A stretch of 52,618 nucleotides of DNA from contig CAKZJB010000036.1 in assembly GCA_936940865.1 (NCBI GenBank), positions 1-52,618 on the forward strand, in the 5' to 3' direction. Shown in pieces: positions 17,580-26,764 of this stretch (positions are counted from its first letter, which is position 1; every line of letters starts with the position of its first letter). The notes under the pieces are model-generated. The model did not search any database and was not told where the DNA came from. It was given only the letters and a program-made list of their open reading frames with translations. The translations under genes and the position numbers were made by a program. Source of the DNA: an uncultured Asticcacaulis sp. (GTDB lineage Bacteria > Pseudomonadota > Alphaproteobacteria > Caulobacterales > Caulobacteraceae).

Positions 17580-18695
17580 TCAAAATCCACCGCGGCGGAA
17601 GGCCCGTTCGGCTCGGAAGACGTTCCACGCCAGGATAAGGCTGAGCGCCAGCAACAGGCCCGCCGTCAGCTGGTGCGCCAGGGCCAGCCAGAAATTCACC
17701 ACGGTATAGAGGGTTGCGATGCCCAGCATCGCCTGCAGCGTCGCCGTTCCGGCCACCGCCCAGGCAAGCCCCTTGAGGCCGTCGTCCTGCGCGCGGCGGG
17801 ACACCATGAAGGCGAAGAAGACGGCCAGGCCCCACAGCAGATAGGCGTTCATCCGGTGCATGAACTGCACCACGCCCTGATCGTGAAGAAGGACCGTGCC
17901 GATCCCCTCGTTCCAGTCGGTATAGGGCACGAAGCTGCCGTTCATCATCGGCCAGTCGTTATAGACCAGGCCCGCCTGGTTGCCGGCGACCAGGGCCCCC
18001 AACAGGCATTGCAGGTAGACGAGCCCGGCGATCGCACCGGCGGCCAGCCGCCAGTTCAGCGGGGCGCCGCGGTGCCTGGGCGCGCCCTCGCCTGCCTCGA
18101 GCCCCGTCCACAGCGTCCAGCCAAGCAGCAGGAAGGCCATCCCGAGGTGAAACATCAGCATTTCCGGCGCCACCAGCACGCGCTTGGTCAGGCCCGAGGC
18201 GACCATCAGCCAGCCCACCAGCCCCTGGAAGGCGACCAGGCCGATGGCGACGCAGGCGCGCCAGAAGATACGTCCCGGGATCTCCTTCATCAGCCAGAAG
18301 AAGACGAAAGGCAGAAGATAGATGACGCCCAACAGCCGGGCGATCAGGCGGTGCGACCATTCCCACCAGTAGATGGTCTTGAACTGCTCGACCGTCATGT
18401 GCGGATTAAGTTGGGTATATTGCGGAATCTTCTTGTAGTTGGTGAATTCCGCCGCCCAGGCGGCGTCCGATCCTGGCGGGATGACGCCGGAAATCGGCTT
18501 CCATTCGGTGATCGACAGCCCCGACGTCGTCAGGCGCGTGGCGCCGCCGACGACCAGCAGGACCAGAATGGTGAAGGCCGCGAAGAACAGCCAGGCGGCG
18601 ACGGTCGGCGACCGCAAGGGAAGCCGCGCCTTGCTGCGGAGCTTGCGCCCGGCCTTGGCGATGACGGAGGTCGATGATTTGAAGGGGAGTCGCAC
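17580..18695 (-). CDS. ctaA: Heme A synthase (COX15/CtaA family)
   Basis: Oxidises the C8 methyl of heme O to give heme A for aa3-type cytochrome oxidase; integral membrane protein with eight predicted segments. Conserved His motifs are visible: WWEWSHRLIAR, LMFHLGMAFLL, QFMHRMNAYLLW and LALAHQLTAGLLL. The sequence GGATRLTTSGLSITEWKP near residue 50 is typical of the alphaproteobacterial/mitochondrial type. The start is GTG with no clear ribosome-binding site, so the first residues are uncertain. No other oxidase gene lies nearby. Confidence 0.93.
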   Translation of the reverse strand: MRLPFKSSTSVIAKAGRKLRSKARLPLRSPTVAAWLFFAAFTILVLLVVGGATRLTTSGLSITEWKPISGVIPPGSDAAWAAEFTNYKKIPQYTQLNPHMTVEQFKTIYWWEWSHRLIARLLGVIYLLPFVFFWLMKEIPGRIFWRACVAIGLVAFQGLVGWLMVASGLTKRVLVAPEMLMFHLGMAFLLLGWTLWTGLEAGEGAPRHRGAPLNWRLAAGAIAGLVYLQCLLGALVAGNQAGLVYNDWPMMNGSFVPYTDWNEGIGTVLLHDQGVVQFMHRMNAYLLWGLAVFFAFMVSRRAQDDGLKGLAWAVAGTATLQAMLGIATLYTVVNFWLALAHQLTAGLLLALSLILAWNVFRAERAFRRGGF

Positions 18696-18863
18696 GATAG
18701 ATTACTAACGCCTCTCGAAACGAAAGCCGGGACTGCGGCTTGCCGTGAGCGCCGGGAAACGATAGGTTTGATGAAAACGGCGGCGCACGAACGGGACAAT
18801 GTTGCCCATACAGGCCGGGCGATTTCAAGCCGGAACGACAAGAAAAAGACGAGGCAAGGCGGC

Positions 18864-19121
18864 ATGACTGCGGAAAACTACATTCTGGCCATTGTAGCCG
18901 GCCTGATCGCCGGCTGGATCGCCAATCTTATGTCCAAAAGCCGTTTCAGCTTCCCGATCAACCTGTTCGTCGGCATCTTCGGCGCGATACTGCTGAACTT
19001 CTTCCTGCGTTCGGCGGAAAAGATCGACAATCATTTCTTTTCGGTCCTGTGGGTGTCGCTTGCCGGGTCCAGCGTGCTTTTGCTGCTCTTCCACCTGACA
19101 CGCCGATTCGAGCGCCGCTGA
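18864..19121 (+). CDS. GlsB/YeaQ/YmgE-like small membrane protein
   Basis: 85-aa protein with three hydrophobic segments: YILAIVAGLIAGWIANL, NLFVGIFGAILLNFFL and VLWVSLAGSSVLLLLF. The AGLIAGWIA and VGIFGAILL pattern resembles the transglycosylase-associated (GlsB/YeaQ) family, which is stress-linked but poorly understood. The start (MTAENY) has GAGG about 9 nt upstream; an in-frame ATG 32 codons earlier would add a polar stretch unlike the family. First of three tightly spaced membrane-protein genes on the plus strand. Confidence 0.6.
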   Translation: MTAENYILAIVAGLIAGWIANLMSKSRFSFPINLFVGIFGAILLNFFLRSAEKIDNHFFSVLWVSLAGSSVLLLLFHLTRRFERR

Positions 19122-19124
19122 GCC

Positions 19125-19352
19125 ATGGACGCCCCACGCAGAGGTCTTAGCCTGCCCGTTCGCCGCGCCATCGCCTGTGCCGGTATCCTGGTGTTCGTCG
19201 TCGTCTATATCATGGTGGCCAGCGATATCGGCCGTCATCTGCCGGACAATCCCCTGGTGCAATTGCTGTTCTATGCGCTGGCGGGAACGCTGTGGGGCGT
19301 GCCGGTATTGCCGCTGATCTCCTGGTCCGAAGCCTACAGGCGCAAGAAATGA
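19125..19352 (+). CDS. DUF2842 family small membrane protein
   Basis: 75-aa protein with two membrane segments (AIACAGILVFVVVYIMVAS and LLFYALAGTLWGVPVLPLI) and a basic C-terminus. The layout and the closing LWGVPVLPLISW match DUF2842, an alphaproteobacterial family of unknown function. It begins 3 nt after the preceding gene, and its stop overlaps the start of the next (ATGA), so the three are likely translated from one message. Confidence 0.7.
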   Translation: MDAPRRGLSLPVRRAIACAGILVFVVVYIMVASDIGRHLPDNPLVQLLFYALAGTLWGVPVLPLISWSEAYRRKK

Positions 19353-19948
19353 GCGAGCCGACGGAAGCCCGGCCGCGGCCGCTGGGCAAGGGCCGCATCG
19401 AGGCGTTCAGCGACGGCGTCATCGCCATCATCATCACCATCATGGTGCTGGAGCTGAAGACGCCGGATGGCTTCGATCTTCAAGCCCTTTCAAGGCTTTG
19501 GCCGACATTCTCGATGTATAGCCTGAGCTTTGTCTATATCGGCATCTACTGGAACAACCACCATCACCTGCTGCACGCCGCCCATCGTGTCAGTGGCGGC
19601 GTGATGTGGGCCAACCTGCATCTGTTGTTCTGGCTGTCGCTCGTGCCCTTCACCACGCGCTGGATGGGAGAAAGCCATTTCGCCACCTGGCCCATGGCGA
19701 TCTACGGCGTGTCGCTGTTCATGCCGGCGATCGCCTACACGATCCTGGTGCGGCGGCTGATCGCGGTCAACGGTCGCGACGGCGAACTGGGCCGGGCGAT
19801 CCGTGGCGACGCCAAGGGTTATATGTCGCTCGCCATCTACGCGCTGGGCATCGCCCTTTCCTTCTGGCAGCCGCTGGCGGGGCTGGCCTGCTATATCGTG
19901 GTGGCGCTGGTCTGGCTGGTGCCCGACCGCCGTATCGAGCGCGGTTAA
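19349..19948 (+). CDS. TMEM175-like (DUF1211) potassium channel family protein
   Basis: 199-aa membrane protein carrying the family signature RIEAFSDGVIAIIITIM at residues 16-32, followed by five more hydrophobic segments and WNNHHHLLH. Bacterial members have been characterised as potassium-selective channels with six segments per subunit; that activity is inferred here. The ATG overlaps the DUF2842 stop. Its own stop overlaps that of the convergent GRDP-like gene by 4 bp (19945-19948), leaving no room for a terminator between them. Confidence 0.85.
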   Translation: MSEPTEARPRPLGKGRIEAFSDGVIAIIITIMVLELKTPDGFDLQALSRLWPTFSMYSLSFVYIGIYWNNHHHLLHAAHRVSGGVMWANLHLLFWLSLVPFTTRWMGESHFATWPMAIYGVSLFMPAIAYTILVRRLIAVNGRDGELGRAIRGDAKGYMSLAIYALGIALSFWQPLAGLACYIVVALVWLVPDRRIERG

Positions 19949-20742
19949 CTGCCGCACCCTCCGCCGCAGCCACCACCACATCCGCCGCCTCCCCCGCAAC
20001 CCGACCCGCAGCCGTGGCCACCGCCACCACCGTCGCTGCCACAGCTTGATCCGCAGCCCGAGCTGCAGCCGCTGCCGTCCCCCTTTTTACCGGGTTTCGG
20101 TTTCGCGGTGACCGCGGCAAGGCCTATCCAGATGACCAGAACCACGAAGCCGGCCAGCACCCAATCCTTGGGCCGCATGGTGCTGAGCACGTTCAGGGCG
20201 TCCTGCGCGGTACACGCCGCAAGCAAAGCGGCCGCGCCTGCCGCCAGGCATAAAAAAACCTGCCGTTTCGGCAGGGTGAAAACACGGTCTGTATCGATGC
20301 GCTGGTAGCGGTCCGGCCGTCCGAAACGAATGCGTTCGTCGGGCCATATATCCGAGGGCGGAGGCGTTCCGAACTCGGCCTGGTAGGCATCGAGCGTTCG
20401 TCGGTAGCAGTCGAGATATTTGTCCGCCTCGGCCTGCCCGCCTTTGGTAGGTCCATGGTCGATGCGGCGCCGAAGCGTCTCGGCGCACAGGCGGTCCCAG
20501 TAGTCGCGCGTATAGATGAGGTGAAGGTGCCAGACGGCGTCTACGTCTTCGGAGGGCGTAAGGGTGTGGCCGGACACACAGACGAGGTAGATGAACCTCT
20601 TGTACTCGGCGATGGCGCGCTTCGCGTAAGCGTGGCTCCATCCGTTGTCGCGCGCCAGCCGGCGGCTGAAGGGAAACGCGGCGTCGGCCGCATCCATGTC
20701 GTAAGCGTTTAAGGTCTGCCAAAGGACCGGGTCAGTCTGCAT
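19945..20742 (-). CDS. GRDP-like (DUF1399) protein with Cys/Gly-rich tail
   Basis: 265-aa protein in three parts. Residues 20-125 match the glycine-rich-domain-protein family: YKRFIYLVCVSG, then the core EDVDAVWHLHLIYTRDYW. Two hydrophobic segments follow (VFLCLAAGAAALLAAC near 165 and WVLAGFVVLVIWIGLAAV near 195). The last 45 residues are almost only Gly, Cys and Ser with one His (CSSGCGSSCG, HGCGSGCGG and so on), about ten Cys. Membrane proteins with such tails recur in bacteria (compare TIGR04222), but no function is known to me. The tail could bind metal, carry a lipid or be modified; this is inference. The first segment contains an LAAC that could mimic a lipobox, but it is internal. Confidence 0.7.
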   Translation of the reverse strand: MQTDPVLWQTLNAYDMDAADAAFPFSRRLARDNGWSHAYAKRAIAEYKRFIYLVCVSGHTLTPSEDVDAVWHLHLIYTRDYWDRLCAETLRRRIDHGPTKGGQAEADKYLDCYRRTLDAYQAEFGTPPPSDIWPDERIRFGRPDRYQRIDTDRVFTLPKRQVFLCLAAGAAALLAACTAQDALNVLSTMRPKDWVLAGFVVLVIWIGLAAVTAKPKPGKKGDGSGCSSGCGSSCGSDGGGGGHGCGSGCGGGGGCGGGCGGGCGS

Positions 20743-20835
20743 TCAGTCTCCTCTGTGTGGTTTTCGTTGTTTCAGAGGATACTACAGTTTTGCGACGCTT
20801 CCGTGACAAGCGCCACGGCCCGGAAGATCTCCGCG

Positions 20836-21441
20836 TCAGTCCGCCGACGTGTTCGACGCCTCGATAAAGGCAACTTTCCCGTTGTCGATGCGCACGATCA
20901 CGGTCGTGAAAAAGCTGCCGCCCTTCGTGGGTGGATTGGCGCGGAACACCAGCCAGTCGGCCTTCTGTTTCGACGGTGTCCCCAGGCGCGCAATCAGGTC
21001 GGCCCTGGTCATGCCGATCCGGATGGCGCCATCGACCGCGGGCGCCTGAGGCGAGGCCAGCGCCGCACACGAGCCAGATGTCGCCGAATCGCGCGGCTTG
21101 ATCGTGATCGTGTCGATGCTGCTGCCATTGCCCGTCTCGTCGCTGACCGACAGCCAGGCCCGTGCACCGGCCATGTCGTAGCAGGCCCACGACATGGCGA
21201 CGCCGTTGCCGCTCATGGCCTCGATTTTGCCGGCCCGGGCCTTCGCGACAAAAGAGGCGAGCGGGGTCTCGCCAAGTTTGCCCGCCAGGCCGCCGAGGGA
21301 AAAGGTGCGTGCGAAGGTCGCCTTGCTGAGGCTGTCGACGTCCGAGGGGCTGAGCGGCGGCGACGGCGGTGCCGTCATGACATCGCCGGCAAAGGCCGTC
21401 GTTGCCGCCATAAACCCAAGAACCATCAGAATCGCACGCAT
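20836..21441 (-). CDS. Secreted protein of unknown function with BamE/SmpA-like C-terminus
   Basis: 201-aa protein starting with a signal peptide (MRAILMVLGFMAATTAFAGD). The start at 21441 has GGAGG 7 nt upstream; the ATG two codons earlier sits too close to it. The C-terminal 65 residues (IRIGMTRADLIARLGTPSKQ, then beta-rich sequence ending in IVRIDNGKVAFIEASN) follow the pattern of the SmpA/BamE fold: a helix with GMT...LG.P, then a sheet. Two Cys in the middle may form a disulfide. No family name can be given. It reads away from the TPR gene. Confidence 0.6.
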   Translation of the reverse strand: MRAILMVLGFMAATTAFAGDVMTAPPSPPLSPSDVDSLSKATFARTFSLGGLAGKLGETPLASFVAKARAGKIEAMSGNGVAMSWACYDMAGARAWLSVSDETGNGSSIDTITIKPRDSATSGSCAALASPQAPAVDGAIRIGMTRADLIARLGTPSKQKADWLVFRANPPTKGGSFFTTVIVRIDNGKVAFIEASNTSAD

Positions 21442-21668
21442 CCCCATCCCTCCATGAAGTGCCAGAAACATAGCACAGGCGTCGACATAGCGCTCGCGAT
21501 ATCGGCGAAGACAGCCCGGCCGGCTTCGCGAATGGACAGCGTCATTGTCATGAGACCTTTTAAGCACATGTCGGACAGCGGCGACAACGGGCCAAGGGGG
21601 GGGAGGTTGCCGCCCTGCCCGATCCGTGGTTCATTGCAAAGGTTAACGAAACTTACCGGGGGAGTATC

Positions 21669-22637
21669 ATGGCGTCCGTTTCTTCAGCCGCTCTTATTGC
21701 GGTCGTCGGTGTGCTGGCGGCGGCGCCCGCTCTTGCCGCGCAGGATATCGTGGCGAATGCCGGGCCGGCGCCCTTTGCCGCCCGGCCGCACAGCTTCGTT
21801 CCGGCCTTCGAGGCCGCGTTGAACGGCAAGGACGCCGCATCGGCCCCGCCCAAGGCGATCGACGGTCTCGCCTCCGCGTCCGATACGCCGGTCATGGACT
21901 TTCCTGTCGACGCGGCACACCGCGCCGCCGAGGACAAGGGCCAGGATGTCGTGGCGACGACCGGCGTCTGCGACGCCTATTTCGCGCAGTCGCAATCGCT
22001 GACCACGTCGCTGTCCGCCGCCTTCAAGAGCATGGGCGCGGGCGACAAGGCGTCGCTTCAGGTTTTGCTGCCGACCCTGCAGAAGCAACTCGATGACCTG
22101 CTGCCATACGAGGTCAAGCCCGAGGTCTGCGGCGGCGACCATATCAATGCCTATTCCAGCTATCAGTTCATCGAACTGAACCTGATGCGGGCCTACAACG
22201 CCAATTCGGGCCTCCCCGCCAACCTGCCGATCGTCAAGCAGCCCGACCTCAACCAGCAGGCCCTGGCCTATGCCGTCGGCTGGACGAAGTACGAACTCGG
22301 CGACTTCGAAGGCGCGGCCGCCGCCTATGGCAAGGGCCTTGCCATGTTCCCCCACCAGCACATGCTGCAGCAGGAATATGTCGCGGCGCTGTTTCAGCTT
22401 CATCAGGGCGCTCAGGCCCTCAGCTTTATCGATGGCGCGCTGGGGACGACCTACGACCTCAATGACGAGGAACGCGCCAAGATGTTCGAAGGGCGAGGCG
22501 TCGCGCTGCTGATGATGGGGGCCATCGATCCCGCGATCGATTCGCTGGGCGTCGCGCAAAAGTACCATTACACGGACGAGGTCGCGAAGCTGCTCGACCA
22601 GCTGGAGCAACTGAAGGCGCAGGCAGCGAAGAAGTAA
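21669..22637 (+). CDS. Periplasmic TPR-repeat protein
   Basis: 322-aa protein with a signal peptide cut near ALA-AQD (residue 24). The C-terminal half contains TPR-like helices: QQALAYAVGWTKYELGDFEG, AAYGKGLAMFPHQHMLQQEY, and MFEGRGVALLMMGAIDPAID. Two Cys (near residues 101 and 155) may pair. GGGGGAG lies a few nt before the ATG. It is likely a scaffold or envelope protein; no specific function can be assigned. It ends 36 nt before a strong two-way terminator. Confidence 0.65.
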   Translation: MASVSSAALIAVVGVLAAAPALAAQDIVANAGPAPFAARPHSFVPAFEAALNGKDAASAPPKAIDGLASASDTPVMDFPVDAAHRAAEDKGQDVVATTGVCDAYFAQSQSLTTSLSAAFKSMGAGDKASLQVLLPTLQKQLDDLLPYEVKPEVCGGDHINAYSSYQFIELNLMRAYNANSGLPANLPIVKQPDLNQQALAYAVGWTKYELGDFEGAAAAYGKGLAMFPHQHMLQQEYVAALFQLHQGAQALSFIDGALGTTYDLNDEERAKMFEGRGVALLMMGAIDPAIDSLGVAQKYHYTDEVAKLLDQLEQLKAQAAKK

Positions 22638-22672
22638 CTTGACCGGGACGGGGTTGGGGCGCCGCGTCCGAC

Positions 22673-22714
22673 AAAAATAAAAGGCGACCCTAAGCAGGGC
22701 CGCCTTTTATTTTT
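22673..22714. terminator. Bidirectional terminator between TPR gene and tRNA-Pro
   Basis: Outer arms AAAAATAAAAGGCG and CGCCTTTTATTTTT pair perfectly and enclose an inner CCC/GGG pair. T-runs are present on both strands, so it can end both the plus-strand TPR transcript and the minus-strand tRNA transcript. Confidence 0.9.
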
Positions 22715-22716
22715 AA

Positions 22717-22793
<77 letters not shown>

Positions 22794-22883
22794 TCATTGT
22801 CTCCATAAGGAGAGACGCGGCTTATAGAGACGAAAAACGACAGCCGCAATCCCCGTGGACATAATTTTCCACTGTATTGGAAG

Positions 22884-23381
22884 CTAGCCGTATTTCCCCG
22901 ACCCGGCATTCCGCCCCAACTGACGGCCCAGCGTCGCCTGGGCCTCTTCAAGCGCCCGGGCGATATCCAGGAATTTTTCACGGGTTGCCTGTGACAGCCG
23001 CTGGGCGGCAGCCAGGTCGAAATCCGGCATGTCAAGCGAGCCAGCTTCGGCGACGGCCTCAGGCACGTCGTCGGCCTCTATGAGGCCGCCTTCGGTGGCG
23101 ATCAGCGTCTTTTCGCCGTTGACCTTAAGGATGGCCTTCTGGCCCTCGTCCTTGAACAGCTTCTGCACGCCGCGGATCGTATAGCCGCGATCATAGAGCA
23201 GGGTCTTTACGCCCATCAGCATGTCGATATCCTGCGGCCGGTAGAAACGGCGGCCGCCGGCGCGCTTGGTCGGGCGGATAAACGGGAACTTGGTCTCCCA
23301 GAACCGCAGGACGTGCTGCTGCACGCCCAGGATATCGGCGGTTTCGGAGATGGTCCGTAAGGCTAAGGGCCCCTTGTTCAT
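22884..23381 (-). CDS. MerR-family transcriptional regulator
   Basis: 165-aa protein with an N-terminal winged helix: LRTISETADILGVQQHVLRFWE, then RAGGRRFYRPQDIDMLMGVKTLLYDRGYTIRGVQK. The remainder is a polar linker and a C-terminal helix, without the effector Cys of metal sensors. A MerR-type gene directly after ihfA is a conserved alphaproteobacterial arrangement; its target is not known. It begins 46 nt after ihfA and probably shares its transcript. Confidence 0.88.
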   Translation of the reverse strand: MNKGPLALRTISETADILGVQQHVLRFWETKFPFIRPTKRAGGRRFYRPQDIDMLMGVKTLLYDRGYTIRGVQKLFKDEGQKAILKVNGEKTLIATEGGLIEADDVPEAVAEAGSLDMPDFDLAAAQRLSQATREKFLDIARALEEAQATLGRQLGRNAGSGKYG

Positions 23382-23427
23382 GGGACTTTCCTTCGGTGAG
23401 CGTTTTACTCAGGTTCAGAGGTTACAG

Positions 23428-23730
23428 TCAGTCGTGCTTGCCGGCGTCGACACGGGCCTTCATGATCTGCGAGGCGCGGAAGCTGATGACCTTGCGCGGA
23501 TCGATGGCGGCGGGCTTGCCGGTCTTGGGGTTGCGGCCGACCCGGGCGTTCTTGTCGCGGACCTGGAAGACGCCGAAGCCCGACAGCTTGACCATCTCGC
23601 CCCGTTCCAGCGCCTCGACCACCAGGTCGAGAGTGCGTTCGACGATGGCGGCGCATTCCTGCCGGGGCAAACCCAGCTCATTGTGCACGTCTTCGAAAAG
23701 TTCGGCTCGCGTCAAGGTCTGCGTCTTCAT
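23428..23730 (-). CDS. ihfA: Integration host factor alpha subunit
   Basis: 100-aa DNA-bending protein of the HU/IHF family; works as a heterodimer with IhfB. It has the N-terminal helices (LTRAELFEDVHNELGL), the core VKLSGFGVFQVRDKNARVGR and the minor-groove-inserting Pro in GRNPKTGK. In Caulobacterales IHF supports sigma-54 and cell-cycle promoters; this is known of the group, not read from the sequence. Preceded by a weak promoter candidate at 23800-23828. Confidence 0.94.
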   Translation of the reverse strand: MKTQTLTRAELFEDVHNELGLPRQECAAIVERTLDLVVEALERGEMVKLSGFGVFQVRDKNARVGRNPKTGKPAAIDPRKVISFRASQIMKARVDAGKHD

Positions 23731-23799
23731 GTGTCAGCCCGATCCTGTTTTAAGATTGGCATGTCGGCGCAAGATGAGTCGGATTGCGCCCATGAAGCG

Positions 23800-23828
23800 A
23801 GCATGGCGCAAATTCCGCCAATCGTCAA
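23800..23828 (-). promoter_or_regulatory. Possible promoter of ihfA
   Basis: Minus-strand TTGACG (23823-23828), 17 nt, CATGCT (23800-23805), 70 nt before ihfA, inside a 214-nt gap after fabH. The -35 matches 5 of 6, the -10 only 3 of 6. Confidence 0.3.
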
Positions 23829-23944
23829 AGGCTTATCGGCAACAGGTCACAAAAAACACCGTCCGGGGGAACCGCGCCTCCCGCGTTCGCCAAAACCGAT
23901 CCCGATTCAGCACCTTAAGCTGAAACCGTAACAGTTTCGGGCAT

Positions 23945-24925
<981 letters not shown>

Positions 24926-24930
24926 CTTGT

Positions 24931-26040
24931 TTAAATAACCTTGCTGCCTGACGCCACGGCCAGGTCCTTCATATCAGTTTGCCCGGCCTCCGGCGCAAGA
25001 GCGAGGCTCTGCGTCATCTGTGCCAGCGAAGCGGCCAGTTCACGCTCGTACCCGCTGGCCGCCAGCGAAACGCCGACCTTGATGGCGTTGGCGAACGACC
25101 GGGCATCGGCGCCGCCATGGCTCTTGATAACGATGCCCTTGAGGCCAAGCAAGGGGCCGCCATTCGATTCGGCGGGATCGAGCGGCCGCAGCGTCCTTTT
25201 CAGCGCGCCCTTCGCCAGAAAAGCGCCGATCATGGCGGGCAAAGACGACATGAAGCCCTTCTTCAGCATGGCCTGCATGAACCGCGCGGCGCCCTCGGCG
25301 GTCTTGAGCGCGATATTGCCGGTAAAGCCGTCGGTAACGACCACGTCGGTCGTGCCTTCACACAGGTCGGTACCTTCGACGAAGCCGTAATAGTTCAGGC
25401 CCAGGACCGTTTCCTTGAACAGGCGGTGCGCCTCCTTGACCTCGTCGTGGCCCTTCATGTCTTCGGAACCGACGTTGAGCAGGCCGATCGACGGGCGGTC
25501 GACGCCCCAGATCGCCTTGTGGAAGGCTGCGCCCATCAGGGCGAATTCAATCAGCTGGCGCGCGTCCGACGTCACATTGGCGCCGACGTCCAGAACCGTG
25601 GCGAAGCCCTTGGGGTTCGGCCACGAGCATCCGATGGCCGGCCGTTCCAGGTCGTCGGTCAGCATCTTGAGGATCATTTTCGACAGGGCCATCAGCGCGC
25701 CGGTATTGCCGGCCGACACGACGGCCCTCGCCTCGCCCGCCTTGACGGCGTTGATGGCGTTGGCCAGGCTGGTATTGCGCCGGCGGATGGCGCTGGCCGG
25801 TTTTTCATCCATGGCGATGGACTGATCGGTGTGGCGGACCGTGGCGCGCGCCTTCAGCGCCGGATATTTCGCCAGTTCGGCCTCTATGCGCGGACCGTCG
25901 CCATGGAGCTGGAAGCAGAGGTCGTCTCGTATGGACAGGGCGCGTGCCGCGCCCGCCACCGTCACGGCCGGACCATGGTCGCCGCCCATGGCGTCGATGG
26001 CAATGACCAGGCGGTCCTGAGAGTTCGCTTGTGTCGTCAA
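24931..26040 (-). CDS. plsX: Phosphate acyltransferase PlsX
   Basis: Makes acyl-phosphate from acyl-ACP for glycerol-3-phosphate acylation; peripheral membrane enzyme. The 369-aa protein begins with the conserved IAIDAMGGDHGP and continues with SAGNTGALMA and TDGFTGNIALKTAEG. The most upstream start is TTG at 26040, with GGAG about 11 nt before it; no ATG is available upstream of the conserved N-terminus, so TTG is accepted. It lies 173 nt after the yceD-like gene, so it may have its own promoter. Confidence 0.95.
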   Translation of the reverse strand: MTTQANSQDRLVIAIDAMGGDHGPAVTVAGAARALSIRDDLCFQLHGDGPRIEAELAKYPALKARATVRHTDQSIAMDEKPASAIRRRNTSLANAINAVKAGEARAVVSAGNTGALMALSKMILKMLTDDLERPAIGCSWPNPKGFATVLDVGANVTSDARQLIEFALMGAAFHKAIWGVDRPSIGLLNVGSEDMKGHDEVKEAHRLFKETVLGLNYYGFVEGTDLCEGTTDVVVTDGFTGNIALKTAEGAARFMQAMLKKGFMSSLPAMIGAFLAKGALKRTLRPLDPAESNGGPLLGLKGIVIKSHGGADARSFANAIKVGVSLAASGYERELAASLAQMTQSLALAPEAGQTDMKDLAVASGSKVI

Positions 26041-26213
26041 GACCGGTCTGGCTCCAGGTTCTATTTGTCGCGCATCTCGATCCGAAAAACCGCGTCACGG
26101 GTTTCGGGATGCGCCGGGTACACTCGCCGTGACGGGCACGCCGAAAGCGGAAAATAGCGCGACTTTGGCAAGGCGCAAGTCTTATTGGCTGTGATCGCCG
26201 CGCTTACGCGACG

Positions 26214-26750
26214 TCATTCGTCGCGTTTGAGCCTGGCCAGGACAGCGAACGGCGACGGCTCGCGTTCGGGCTCGGGTTCCTCGAAAACGGCGCCCGGCTT
26301 GCGCGCGAACGGATCGTAGGCTTCGCCCAGGGCTTCGATAATGTATTGCCCCAGGTCCACCTGACCGTTGTGGATGACATCCGGCTCATCGAGATCGTCA
26401 AGGCCGAGCTCGTTCTCGCCGATGGCGGCGACTTCGTCCGTGACGTCGCGCGATTCGATCAGGTCGAGATCGAGGTCGGCGGAAATGGGATGGCTGAACG
26501 CTTCCAGCGTCACGCCGCATTCCTGCGTGACGTCGCCCCTGAGTTCAAGGTGCAGGTGGACCAGAGGCTTCACGCCCTTGACGTCGTGCGTCACGATGTG
26601 CGCGCTCAGGGCGTCCAGCGAGATCATGCCGAAGGCCTCGGCGATGACCTTGCGGCGGGGCTCGTCGGCCGTAAGGTCGAGCGTCAGGCCCTGGCGGGCG
26701 GAATCGAAGCGGACGCGGTGCGTCCAAAGACCTTCGTCGGATTCGGTCAT
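26214..26750 (-). CDS. yceD: YceD family protein (DUF177)
   Basis: 178-aa cytosolic protein with an acidic centre (LDLIESRDVTDEVAAIGE) and the DUF177 pattern of VDLGQYIIEALGEAYDPFARKPG near the C-terminus. In many bacteria the family lies beside rpmF and plsX and is linked to 23S rRNA or ribosome maturation; here rpmF is absent but plsX follows. The ATG has GGGGAG 7 nt upstream. The closely related Cys motif of the family is not seen. It lies 14 nt after the bc1-chaperone gene. Confidence 0.85.
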   Translation of the reverse strand: MTESDEGLWTHRVRFDSARQGLTLDLTADEPRRKVIAEAFGMISLDALSAHIVTHDVKGVKPLVHLHLELRGDVTQECGVTLEAFSHPISADLDLDLIESRDVTDEVAAIGENELGLDDLDEPDVIHNGQVDLGQYIIEALGEAYDPFARKPGAVFEEPEPEREPSPFAVLARLKRDE

Positions 26751-26764
26751 TACTCTACTCCCCG

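Noticed and set aside
21640-21668. TTAA...TTAC before the TPR gene as a CtrA site
   Set aside because: Spacing is 6 nt and the second half is imperfect; chance match is likely in a short AT-rich leader.
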